DNA from: Sordaria brevicollis
Taxonomy: Eukaryota; Ascomycota; Sordariomycetes; Sordariales; Sordariaceae
Length of the DNA: 64,000 nucleotides
Assembly: GCA_033439795.1 (NCBI GenBank)
Contig: JAUTDP010000001.1
Span: 3,596,001-3,660,000, forward strand
Direction of reading: 5' to 3'
Below are positions 35,356 to 46,699 of the stretch, in pieces (the first letter of the stretch is position 1; each line of letters begins with the position of its first letter). Both the position numbers and the translations under genes were made by a program. The notes under the pieces are model-generated. The model saw only the letters and a program-made list of their open reading frames with translations. It was not told where the DNA came from and searched no databases.

Positions 35356-35992
35356 CGCGAGCATTGTTTGATTTCCCTTGTTCTCTTCTTGGTAAGACAT
35401 TCAATGTCCTCTGGGTAGGTCATTTTCTTGGGTGGCGCGGCGTTCTGAGACAGCGTTTCCTTCATCATCGCTCAGTGTTTAGTCCACTGTACAACTGGCT
35501 CTTGAGCTGGTTTTTAGACGAGACGAAGGCCCGGTTGGCTGGCGTAGAGTTTATAGGCTCATAGCAACTAAACAACTAGTTAACTTTTAAGGCTCATTCT
35601 TGATATGTTGAGGAATATGAGTCTAGAGAAAAGCCCATGATAAACATCGAAACAACATCTGCTTCGACGTCATATTTTGAGGCCGACATCCTTAACAGGC
35701 GTACCTTTCCTAAAGGACTTAGCGCTTGGCGGGGCCGGCACTCGTAGGGCGGCGAAGACCCACAGCCATTTTGCTTGCCCTATGGTTTTATGGCTCGGCC
35801 CAAGCTTTCAATGTTTCAGTGTTTCATCTGATTCGACCTTTCGTTACAAGCTAGCCGTAAAGGTTCACGCGTTCCCCTCGCAACCAAATATTTGATTATT
35901 TGAATAATCCAACCATGACCGCTCGAAGCATCAAATAACTTCAAACACGCAAAAGACTACTCCTCAATTCATCACGCTCAACGATTGAGCAC
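35356..35992. other. Intergenic between lipase and glycosylase genes
   Basis: No gene seen. Contains the lipase 3' untranslated region and the glycosylase promoter, with an AT-rich patch at about 35880-35960. Confidence 0.5.
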
Positions 35993-38422
35993 ATGAGGAC
36001 GTCGCGCGTAGCTCAGGAGACTTCGAGATTATTCAGGGCAACAACAGGCGCCATGGCACCACCAACACCACGCCGCTCAACGCGTTTGAGTACTCTTGCC
36101 AGATTTGCCTATGAAGCAAACAATGGGAACGCGGCCGCCAGCTCCAGTTCTGCGCCGGCTGAAGCACGGTCGTCGCCAGTGCGGGCTACGAAGGCCGAGG
36201 AGAATCACGAGGAGGAAGACAACGAGATTACCTTCGGGTCGGACATAGAGGATGCCGTCAAGGTGAAGCGCAGGAACCCAATCGGCACGCGAAAGCGAAA
36301 GCGTATCACGACGACGACGACGACAACGACAGCCGTGAAGCAAGAGGGTTCGCTACCCGCCCCGACGAGGGTCAAGACCGAACGAAAGAGCACGAGAATC
36401 ATGAACCAAACCGCCGAAGCGGAAGTGAAGTCGGATTCCGAGATCGACATGAACGATATTCCAGAAGTGGGCACGTCTGCTTCGGCTAGCAGGAAACGCA
36501 CCGCACGCAAACCCGCCCGCAAGACAACCGATGCTCTTACCGGCGAGGTGAAAGTCGAGCCCCCTTCTGACTGGGAGGAGGTTTACAACTTGGTCAAGGA
36601 GATGCGCATCTCCGGCCCCGCCGCCAACGCTGCTGTCGATACCATGGGGTGTGAGCGCTTGGCTAGCAATAACGCATCAGCACGCGACCGGCGATTTCAC
36701 ACTCTGGTCGCCTTGATGTTGTCCAGCCAGACCAAGGATACAGTCAATGCGGAGGCGATGTTGCGGTTGAAGAAGGAGCTGCCTCCCCACACAGAGGGCG
36801 CGGAGCCGGGCCTGAATCTGGAGAATATGTTGGCTGTTGAGCCGGCCGTCTTGAATGAGTTGATTGGCAAGGTCGGGTTCCATAACAACAAGACCAAGTA
36901 CGTATCCTTAATAGCATCCGGTGCATACCACGCCTGTATACTCACGCTAACGATTTCACGCAGATACCTCAAACAAGCCGCTGAAATCCTGCGCGACCGT
37001 TGGGACTCCGACATCCCCGACACCATCGAAGGTCTCATGTCCCTCCCCGGCGTCGGACCCAAGATGGCCCACCTCTGCATGTCCGCCGAGAACGGGTGGA
37101 ACCGCGTCGAAGGCATCGGCGTGGACGTCCACGTCCACCGCATTACCAACCTCTGGGGCTGGCAGAACCCGCCCACCAAGACCCCTGAGGAGACCCGCCT
37201 TGCGCTGCAGTCGTGGCTGCCGCGTGACAAGTGGAAGGAGATCAACTGGCTGCTGGTCGGGTTTGGACAGTCGGTGTGTCTCCCTGTGGGGAGGAAGTGC
37301 GGTGATTGCGAGCTGGGCCTAAGGGGCTTATGCAAAGCTGCGGAGAGGAAGAAGGTTAATGAGGGCAAAAAGAGGAGGGAAACGGTCAAGATGGAAAAGG
37401 TGGAGACTGAGGTCGTCAGAGTCAAGGGAGAACCCGTAATCAAGAGAGAGAAGAGAGAGGAAAGGACTGCGGTCAAGGAAGAGGTGGATGCTAGGGTCAG
37501 AGACGTTGTGGTCAACGAGCCTGTACCGCCGGCGGTTCGGGAAGCTGTTGCGGACGAGGCCGTGAAGATGGAGAGCATTGAGGAGGACGTCGATATGGAA
37601 GACGCCGACGCCGCTCAACCGGCCGTTGCCAAGATCGAACCCACGATTGAACAAAGCCCGCCTATCAAGCAAGAAGGTACGAGGGTGAAGCGCGAGCGGT
37701 TGGCCGATGCGGAAGAGGACACTGAAGAGGCTGACCAAACATCTGCTGTCAAGGAGGAAGTCCTTAGGGTGAAACAGGAACAGGGCGTTCATCAACCTGA
37801 TACTGGGGGAGAAGAGAATCAGTCGCCGCATATCGTCAAGAGAGAGCCTGTGCGTGTCAAGCAGGAGGCTAACACTCGCAATGGCGAAGTGGACTCGGCA
37901 CGTCAATCTCGCGTCGTGAAAAGAGAACCTGAAAGGGATCTGGCCACGGTCAAACAGGAGCGCAGAATCGATGAGGTATCAAACAACGACCTTGAGCCGC
38001 AAGTTGTGAAGACCGAGCATCCGAGAATGAAGCGCGAACCTGGAATCCAAGGAAACCAAGAAGAGAATTATCTCCCTCGCGTCGTGAAGCGCGAGTCTCT
38101 TACCGGAGCTACGATCAAGCCGGAGCCAAACGTCAACAATCAAGACGGAGAAGATGGCCAGGCGCCCCAGGTCAAGAGGGAACCGCTGCTGGAGCGCGTG
38201 AGAGTCAAACAGGAACCTAATCAGGCAGGTCATCACCGGTCGCCCAACATCAAAACTGAGGCCGGGCAAGTGAAGCAGGAGGCCCGGGATGAACAGAAGC
38301 AGGAAGACGTCGACCAGCGAGTTATCAAGAACGAACCTGTTGATGGGCTTCAAGAAGCCACACGGGTCAAGGGAGAACCTGTTGATGAAGGCGGACAGGA
38401 GGAGAGCAGCACGTTCATCTGA
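35993..38422 (+). CDS. Endonuclease III homologue (Nth1/Ntg family) with a long SUMO-consensus C-terminal tail
   Basis: Two exons, 35993-36897 and 36964-38422; spliced 2364 nt, 787 aa. The 66-nt GT-AG intron is a multiple of three without a stop, so the unspliced frame stays open; splicing gives [14 protein letters not shown], the family sequence. Core motifs: LSSQTKD (about 243-249), helix-hairpin-helix [11 protein letters not shown] with catalytic Lys335, VDVHVHR with catalytic Asp356, and an iron-sulphur cluster at Cys407, 414, 417 and 425. The enzyme removes oxidised pyrimidines and nicks abasic sites. Residues 1-20 are Arg-rich and presequence-like; a second in-frame ATG at 36053 has a strong context. 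After residue 425 come ~360 residues of charged low complexity with about 23 [V/I/M]-K-x-E motifs, absent from typical family members of 300-400 aa. The N-terminal arm (about residues 90-190) has three more. Confidence 0.93.
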   Translation: MRTSRVAQETSRLFRATTGAMAPPTPRRSTRLSTLARFAYEANNGNAAASSSSAPAEARSSPVRATKAEENHEEEDNEITFGSDIEDAVKVKRRNPIGTRKRKRITTTTTTTTAVKQEGSLPAPTRVKTERKSTRIMNQTAEAEVKSDSEIDMNDIPEVGTSASASRKRTARKPARKTTDALTGEVKVEPPSDWEEVYNLVKEMRISGPAANAAVDTMGCERLASNNASARDRRFHTLVALMLSSQTKDTVNAEAMLRLKKELPPHTEGAEPGLNLENMLAVEPAVLNELIGKVGFHNNKTKYVSLIASGAYHACILTLTISRRYLKQAAEILRDRWDSDIPDTIEGLMSLPGVGPKMAHLCMSAENGWNRVEGIGVDVHVHRITNLWGWQNPPTKTPEETRLALQSWLPRDKWKEINWLLVGFGQSVCLPVGRKCGDCELGLRGLCKAAERKKVNEGKKRRETVKMEKVETEVVRVKGEPVIKREKREERTAVKEEVDARVRDVVVNEPVPPAVREAVADEAVKMESIEEDVDMEDADAAQPAVAKIEPTIEQSPPIKQEGTRVKRERLADAEEDTEEADQTSAVKEEVLRVKQEQGVHQPDTGGEENQSPHIVKREPVRVKQEANTRNGEVDSARQSRVVKREPERDLATVKQERRIDEVSNNDLEPQVVKTEHPRMKREPGIQGNQEENYLPRVVKRESLTGATIKPEPNVNNQDGEDGQAPQVKREPLLERVRVKQEPNQAGHHRSPNIKTEAGQVKQEARDEQKQEDVDQRVIKNEPVDGLQEATRVKGEPVDEGGQEESSTFI

Positions 38423-38862
38423 AATCGGAACATGGTGGGAGGGTCAAGGTGGAGCAGAGCATGACGAGGATTAAGCTCGAAAGATGATGTCAAGATTCGC
38501 CATTGTAATATTCATGAATGCAGTATTGTCAATACCAGGGTAATCAAAGTATATATTGAATAAGAACTGAAATTAAGCGCAGGTGACGGCCTTAACTAAT
38601 GACCTTCGAGCAAATGCTACATGAAACCTGCGCAGAGAAGGTGAGTGCAAGCAGATCATCGTCACCATACCAGCCTTTCAGTCCACGACCTCCTCGCTAA
38701 CCTAGTATCAAGGACTTACCTATCACCCACTTGACACTTCTACAAGCGAAACCAACATCAATATACGCATAACCAGTCACGCACATGCAATCCAGACACT
38801 TCAGTTCTGGTTCAAACCCTGGTTCAATTATTCTTCTCCTTCCGTTGATATCACTGCAACAA
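38423..38862. other. Intergenic between convergent glycosylase and phospholipase genes
   Basis: Contains the two 3' untranslated regions. No gene is seen. Confidence 0.5.
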
Positions 38863-39498
38863 CTAATAATACAACGGATCCTCGCCCTTATCGATAGCCT
38901 CAGCCACAAGCTCGTTGTAGTGAGCCAGCAGCAGCTCGTACTCCTCCTGGAGCTCGCCCTTGGTGCGGCCAAAGGCGCGGACGGCAGAGTAGTAGACGTT
39001 GGCAAGACCGCGGCAGACGGAGCCGTGGCCGTTGACGTCGCATTGGTAGTAGAGACTGTTTTTTTTTTTTTTTTTCATTGGCCGTGTCAGCTGATGGCTC
39101 TTCTCTTTTCATAGGGGATACAGTGAGTGAACATACTCATCCTTAAAGTTCGCATCAATGTTTAACCTGTTGGCATCCGTGAACCTCGACTGGGCCTTGT
39201 AATTACGGTATCCGAAATCGTGACGGTCGCAGGCGGGCGTGAAGGGGAAGCCCAACGGGTTGTCGGGCGAGTAGCTGCACCCGTCCGAGGACCAGTCGAG
39301 GTTGGCCGGGTTGCGGGCGTTGCGGTAGACGTGGAACTGAGGGAGGGTGATGCTGAAAAGGTACCGGTCCGTAGTCTGCTGGATGGTCTCGGCGCGGCGG
39401 AAGAGGGAGGAGCCGGTGCTGGCGCTTTCGCCAATGCCGGCCCAGGCCCAAGCGGCCGAGGGGACGAGGGAGGTGAGGGCGAGGGTGGAGAACTTCAT
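38863..39498 (-). CDS. Secreted fungal phospholipase A2 (group XIV type)
   Basis: Two exons on the minus strand, 39137-39498 and 38863-39055, with an 81-nt GT-AG intron; 184 aa. Residues 1-20 are a typical signal peptide (MKFSTLALTSLVPSAAWAWA). A dibasic Arg-Arg at 34-35 could be a processing site. The catalytic His-Asp pair is in CDRHDFGYRNY (His93, Asp94), preceded by DGCSYSPDNPLGFPFTPAC. Four cysteines (74, 90, 126, 135) match the two disulphides of the fungal/bacterial group XIV enzymes. The junction rebuilds NFKDDLYYQCDVNG. The enzyme should hydrolyse the sn-2 ester of phospholipids outside the cell. The intron's 3' end is unusual: 17 A directly before the CAG acceptor. Confidence 0.93.
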
Positions 39499-40106
39499 CT
39501 TGATGAAGATTGGGAAGGAAAACCAGGTGGAACAGTTGACTGCTGAACTGTTGGCACACAGAAGAGAAGAGTTCCTTCTTGCTGGAAGGGGTCGGATGGG
39601 ATGGTCTTTATACACTTTCTCCTCGGAGCCTCCTGGGTCCTCTTCCCCTCCGTCTGGGGTCTCGAAGTCGATGTTTGGTGTTGATCGGCAACAGGTACAA
39701 ACATACTATGCCCCAAACATGTTTACTTCCATTTTCCCCTCTTCTTTTCCATCCCAGAGCGGTTATAGGAGTCTTGTCCCGTCGTCGCATATTGTAACCT
39801 GCCTGAACGGGCAGTGATGCCCGTCACCTTTTGGTCTTGGGAGTTGTTAGGTCGGCGATGTGCGGCTGCAGGTGGTTTTTGGCGTGCTAGCACGCTTACA
39901 CCTTATTCGTGGGTGATGGTTTAACCTACTTCTGGCTTTCTTCCACTTAGGTTTCTTTACCAGACCCAAAAGAGCAAGAGGGTAGTGGTGGACAAGCTTA
40001 AGAAGAGGGGAATGGTAACTTTGTCATTGCTTCTTTTCAGGGGCGCGTTCCAGTTCTCCAACCGTTGATTTGCTTCGTTGATCTGGGTACATGCCAAAAT
40101 TACAGC
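39499..40106. other. Intergenic: phospholipase promoter up to the retroelement insertion
   Basis: Balanced composition with no supported gene. It ends at the GTTAC target duplication at 40107. Confidence 0.5.
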
Positions 40107-40111
40107 GTTAC

Positions 40112-40378
40112 TGTGAAAGCGTGATCCTACGAGAGATTCGACTGTAAGACTAGAAGCCACAAATCAAAGTAAAATTAAGTGTAAAGAAGAAAGGGAAGTA
40201 AATAATGAGGGTATCGTCGGCCCGGTATATAAGCCAGGCGTTTCTGCTATCCTATGTCGCCTTCCCAATCGGGATCTATCTTATTGATAAGAGCGTAAGG
40301 TTTACTAAACTTTATTCTATCCTATGTGCTATAGTCCCGGTGCCTCGTCCTTAGTACCCTTTTTACTATATTATAATA
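40112..40378 (-). repeat. 3' LTR of the outer gypsy element
   Basis: 267 bp, begins TGTGAAAGCG and ends ATAATA (probably ATAACA before RIP). The outer (left) portion keeps Gs and Cs that are mutated in the other LTR; the inner portion is mutated. Confidence 0.92.
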
Positions 40379-40999
40379 TTACCCCCCTTTCGGAAAGAAG
40401 GTTTAGCCCTAAAGCCGAAAGAAAAATTAAATGAATAATTAATATTAAATATTGTAAAAATGTACGTCCGATTTTAAAAATATTGGACGGAAGAGTAAAA
40501 TTAACGTTAAAATCCCTTTACTTTCCTAATACTTTTCTATTACTCTTAATTATTATTACCTTTCCCTCGAATTTTCCGTTTAAATATTCTTTTTTACGTC
40601 TTTATAAATATTTTTTTTACTTTTAATTATTATTAACCCCGAGAAGGGTATTACGGGGACGTTTATAATATAACGGTTTATTATTAACGAATAATAACCG
40701 TTATTAATATTATAAATTATAGAGATTTACGTTTAATTCCTATTTGTATTATTATAATTGCGTTTTTTCTCCCCTTTTATAATTATTATTAATTTTATTA
40801 ATTATAAAATTAAAATATTATATAGGTAGTAGGCTTTAAAGGTAGTAGGTTATAAGCGAAGGTAAAGGGGGATATACGCCGCTATAAATAATACGCTATC
40901 CTTCGTTTCTTATTAATATTTTATTATTAAAATTTAAAATATAAGGGATTCGGGCGGGGCGTATAATTAAAACGGAGGAACTTCTTTTTTTACTATTTT

Positions 41000-43900
41000 T
41001 TTTACCCTTTTATTAAATCCTTACTCGTTTTATCCGGCCTTTTAGTAAATTTTCTATTAATTTATTATCGTCCTTATATTTTTTAATTGTTTTATCCTAA
41101 TTTATTACCTTTTTTTATATTTTTAACCTTATTAATAGTCCTAATTTATTGGGGTATTCCGTATAATGTTATAATAATTTATCCGTTGCGTTTTTAAAAT
41201 TTTCGGTTAATTACTAAATCGGATTAGGGTCTTACCTTTCCTATATTATTTAGTAAAATAATTATCCGTAGGATATTTTTAGGGCTAGTCTATCTGCACC
41301 GTAGGAAAAGTCTTAGTTGACCGTAGTCTAAAAGTTCAATTTTAAATAAGTCGTCGAAAAAAAATTGTAAAAAATCATGAAGTACACAGGAATTTCTCTA
41401 ATTTTTCACTCTATATTTAAAACTAATTACTTTTTTCGTCCCTTGTATATATATTATTCTTTTCATTAAAAATACACTTTGATAGTTAAACATATTAAAA
41501 GGGGAAAAAAGTAGTGAAGGTAACGTGGGTGGATAGAGGTTTTAGGCTTGAAAAATTTAGCAAAAATCAACAATTCTAACTATGATCTTTTTATTCTCTT
41601 AGCTTCGAATTCGGTAAAGTTATACCTTATTCTCTTTTTGGACTACGGTCGACTAAGACTTTTCCTACGGTGCACATAGACCACCCCTATTTTTAAAGAT
41701 AATACTTTTTTTATTATTTATTCCTCTTTACCGTTTATTAAGGTTTTAATTAGATTTTCGTTTATTTAACCCAGTAATAGGTTACTTAAATCTTTCCTTA
41801 ATTTATTTACGTAGAATACCCTATTCCCCCGCTACCCCTTTAGTAAATTGAATTCGTATAATATATTTTTTATCGAAATTATTTTATATAATATTTATAT
41901 TATCGGGTAATTTAATTTATTACTTTTCCTATCTATTTACTACCCTTTTTTAATAATAAATATTTTATTATTTATATAAAAGTCGGGTAATTTCTTATAT
42001 TTATTAGCTTATTTAGTTTATTATTATTATAATTTATCGATAGTTTGCTGCGCCTATTCGTAATATTTATAAATTATATTAATTATTTTTTGTACTTTAT
42101 TGTACTAAAGGTAGGTTTTAATATTTATTATCTTTTAGTCCTAATAATAAGGGAAGTTTATAAGAAAGCCGAATATAACCTTATAGGGTATTAGCCCGCT
42201 TAAATTATTATATAGTAGCGACGCTTAAATTATATTTAGCGCCGGGATTATTTTAATTTAATTATTTTAATTATAATTGAGGAACGGTCTTAATTTCTAA
42301 TCGATATATTAATTTATAATCTTTATTTGCCCGGCTATCTAGGAGTAATTAATTAAGCTTAACCTCTATTCTATTCCTAAAATTTTCGCCAATTTTTATA
42401 TAAATTCGGAAATAAATTAAAGACCTTTATTATTTATTATATCCTTTAGTAAATTATATACCTTATACGGTTCTTTATAATAGAATATAATTATTTATAC
42501 TATAATAATTATTAAAAGGTATAATACGTATTAAGAGCTTTTAATTAAACGATCTACTATTATTAATAAATTATTATACCCTTCTTTACTCTTAAGTATA
42601 AATTTAAAGTCGATTATTAGCGATTATTATATTTTAATATTCGGCTCTATAGAATACGGGTATAATAATTTAAATATTTTATCTTTTAGTATTTTAAACG
42701 CTTTATAAGTTTAATAATTAATAATATATCGGTCTATATTTAAAGATATCCTTAATTATTAATAAATTTTCCCTATTAATTTATATATTTTTCTTCGATT
42801 AAGGTAAATAATTAATAACGTTTCGTAGTAATATCGGATAGCTTTCGTTCGTAGGTTATCCTTTTCCGGTATTACTAATCTTCTATTATATATTAAAAAT
42901 CTATTTTATATTTTAAAATATTCGTTATTTTATTTAGCCCTTACCTTATATATTAAAAGCGAATTATCCTCTTTATTAATAGCGAGGAATTTATTTTAAA
43001 AAATAAATACCCTTTCTATTACCGATTTTTTACTATACGCGTTTAATCCCTTTTAGGTACAATTTAGAATAATTATCGTCTTTAATATTTTTTATAATCG
43101 GATAACTATTATCTTTATTTATAACGATTTAACCTTATTTTTAATATATATAAAGAATTTCCCTTCGGGTTTTAATATCTTTAATATTCGTTAATTATCT
43201 CTCTTTTAAAGGATTATTTTCAAATCTTTTACTTTTTTCGATAAGGTATCGGCTACGACGTTTTTTTTACCCGGTCGGTATATTATTTTAAAATTATATT
43301 CGGATAAAAACTTTACTTAAACTATTTACCGTTTATTAAATAATTTTTTTATATTAAAATATTTTAACGCCTAATAATCGGTAATAGTAATAAAAAGTCT
43401 ACCCTTTAATTCCGGTCTCTATAATTTAATTACCTTAATAATTATTAATAATTCTTTATTATATATAAAGTAATTTAATTCTATTAATACTATTATTTTG
43501 GAATAGAACGCTATTAAGTATTAATTATTTTCCTCTTTTTACTTTTAAGAAAAAATTCCCGTATATATTTTATTTAAAGCGTTTATTTCTAATTTTATTT
43601 CCTATCCGTATATAAAATATCTTAGGACGGGTACCGCTATAAATATTTCCTTTAAATTATTAAATATTATTTAATATTTTTTATTCTATATAAAAACTTT
43701 ATTTTTCTTTATAAAATTAGTTAATAATTTTATTATACAATTATAATTCCTAATAAATTTCCGGTAAAAATTATAAAACCTTAAGAAGGCTTAAATTCTT
43801 TTTAAATTCTTAAATAAAGGCTAATCCTTAATAACGGTAATTTTCTCTAGGTCTATTAAAATATTATTAATATTAATAATAAAATTTAAGAATTTAATCT

Positions 43901-46239
43901 TTATAACGTAAAATTTATATTTTTTAATATCGGTTTATAAATTTACCTTTTATAACCTCTTTAAAACTTTAGTTATATAAATTTTATATTCTTATAAATT
44001 ATTAAAGAAAATAAGGATATTATTAATATATACGTTATAAAAATTTTAAAAATCGATAAATTTATTATTAATAAACCGTTAAAATAAAAATAAACCGCCG
44101 TATAACCCGAAAAGTAATACTTTATATTAATATACGCCGAAGGTTATACGGAAAGTAATAAAGTCTTCCTATCCTATTATTATTTTAATTCGGTAAAATA
44201 TTTATTAAATATCGATCTTCGTAAAGATTTTTACTTTATTAATTCTAATTAACGTTTCTTCGATTAAGGGTAGAGAGTAATAATCTTTTTAAAAAATTTT
44301 ATTCAATTTCTTATAATTTACGTAAAATCGTAGGCCGCCCCTATTAATTTTAAAGACGAATAATATTAACGCCGCTTATAATATTATATTTAATTTAATA
44401 AAACCTTTTTAGAAATTTTCGGTAATATATTGGCGGTATTTTTCTAATTTTTCGATTATTATTCGATATAGAAGGTTTATTTTAAATTCTTTTAATCGGT
44501 AGCTTTCTAAGATTTTAATTTTATAATCGATACTTTTTCGGAAATCTAATAAAGTATTTAATTAGATTTTATTAAAGATTTTAAAGGTTTCGATTAAATT
44601 ATAATAATAAATTAATACCTTTTCTATTATTATATTTTCAAATTCCTTATTATTATCCTTTAATATTACCCGGATTTTTTTTTTAATAAGGTTATCAATT
44701 TCGTAAAAATTTATTATTCGCAATTCTACCTTTTTTTTTATATAAAAATCGAAAGCATTTCCGTCAATTATAGCGAAATTAATAAATTTATTCTTTATTT
44801 AACCCTATTCCTTTTTTAAAAGGTATAAATTTTATTCGTCCTTTAATAAGTAAAATTCTACTACTATTATTATAAGGGTTATATTCTTATTAAATTTTAT
44901 TTCAATTTTTTATTCCCAAAATAATTCTCTTTTTATATATTTTTATTCCTTTTCTATAAATTTCGACGATAGCGACTTTAAAAGTATTATTTATACGAAT
45001 TTAATTGGTTTTTAATTTATATAAATAACCTTTACTAAGGATTTTTCCTTTTCTTTAATTAATATCTCCTATATAAAATATTCCAATTTTTAAATTCTTA
45101 AGAAGATTTTCTTATATTCCGGGGGGTCTTGAACTTTCTTCCTATCCGCTATCCTCTTATTTTCTTTTTCTATTAACCGATCTCTTTATATTATATCTTT
45201 ATTATATATTAGGTTTTTTATAAGAAGCTTAATATTAATAATATTAATATCTTTTAATCCCTTTACTAATACGATTTTTAGAAGAAATATTAAAACATTC
45301 TTTTAATAATTTAGTAAAATATTATATTTCGCTAATTATATTTTTCTAATAATTATATCTTTTATTATAGCGGGTAAAATATATAATTATTAATTTCGGA
45401 ATATTATACTATTTATTTTTAAATATATTTTTAAGGTTTAAGTAATCCAATTTAATTAAACTTTTTTATAGGGTAGAATTAATCTTAATTCGAAGTCGTT
45501 ATATTCTTCGAAGTTGAATTTTTTTTTTAATTTATTAGCGAAATTGCGATTTATTAAAATTAATACGCCTACTTTAATATTTATTAACGTACGTCGTATA
45601 GAAATGAATATTCTATTATTAATTATATTATAATTAATTAGAAAAGGTTTTCCTCCTAAATATTCTTAAAAATAAAAATCCGGGTATATTTCACTACGTT
45701 TTTAATTTATCTTTTTCTTATTAATATTATTCAATTAAATAAATAAAGCCTCTAAAGTAAAGATCTTATTTTTTAAGGGATTTAATTTTCCGAATTAAAT
45801 AATAAAATATTATTAGAAATATTTTTATCTATTCCCTCTTCTTTTATATTTTTATACGAATTTAAATTTACGTTTATTAACGCGGCTTCTTTTAATAATC
45901 CCTATATTTAATCGGCGATAATATTTAGCTCCGCTTTTAATAAAAATACTTTAGCTTTTTTAGGATAATTAACTAATTAGTACTTAACCTTACGATAATA
46001 AAAATAATAGTTTTTAACGTTTAATTTTTTTATCTCCTTTATAGTAGGACGTTAAAAACGAAGAATAATAAACGGTCTAAATAAGGTTATTTTTTTAATA
46101 AATAATTTAACTTTCTCCTAAAGCTTTTATTCTTCCCTTTTAATTGTAGGGTTTAAGGATTATAAAAGTATATAATAATCTTCGAAGGTTTTATACTCCT
46201 TAAAGTAAATAATTTCGGCCGATATTATTAATTCGTATA
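41000..46239 (-). pseudogene. Outer gypsy: 3' gag and pol remnants
   Basis: Minus-strand conceptual reading shows a zinc-knuckle-like segment at about 45960-46020. Reverse transcriptase motifs run from about 44400 down to 43700: a G-G-L-R-F-Y-V-N-Y segment, then Y-S-L-P-L-I-E-E-T, K-I-F-T-K, and a later N-F-Y-R-K-F-I segment with K-I-T-V-I-K-D before it. RNase H and integrase should follow to about 41700. Stops occur every few codons, mostly TAA/TAG from RIP, so this is dead. Orientation agrees with the purine tract by the left LTR. Confidence 0.8.
41282..41687. mobile_element. 406-bp hAT-like MITE with 8-bp target duplication
   Basis: TATTTTTA occurs at 41274-41281 and 41688-41695, directly flanking an element that starts GGGCTAGTCTAT and ends ATAGACCACCCC. 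The terminal inverted repeats extend about 47 bp inward (shared core TGCACCGTAGGAAAAGTC) with few mismatches. An 8-bp duplication fits the hAT superfamily. It has no coding capacity and is visibly less RIPed than the gypsy sequence around it. Confidence 0.88.
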
Positions 46240-46244
46240 TTATT

Positions 46245-46530
46245 TGTCACAGGATTATACCTGTGCCATACCCAGTATACGCATTAACCACCTATATAGG
46301 TGCCTAAATCCCTAGCGACCATTCCCGACTATAGTACGTATACTATAACTCAACATAATCTAGATCTAATCACCTATAATTACGTATAATATTACGTAGG
46401 TACGTACGGATTAAGGTATAGGCTCGCGCCTATATATCCAATCCTCCGCACATACTTCTCCCTTCCCTTCCTTCGTATAATAATATATATTTTATTATAT
46501 ATTTAACGGTATTAACGCTATCTTTTAATA
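46245..46530 (+). repeat. 5' LTR of the inner chromovirus
   Basis: 286 bp, begins TGTCACAGG. The left, outward part is almost un-RIPed; the right, inward part is mutated relative to the other LTR. Confidence 0.93.
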
Positions 46531-46699
46531 ATTTATTATATTTATTTTAAATACTACGCGTATAATTCTCGAGGAAGATTAATTATTAATTATATTAATT
46601 AATATTAAAATTCGTTTCCTTAACGGCTAACGCTCTAATAACAATCCCGCGGTTAATTCGAATTAAATAACTATTAAAATAAATATTATTATTATAATT

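Noticed and set aside
38805..38835. GGTTCAAACCCTGG resembling a tRNA T-arm
   Set aside because: No A-box or acceptor stem at suitable distance; lies in the phospholipase 3' region.
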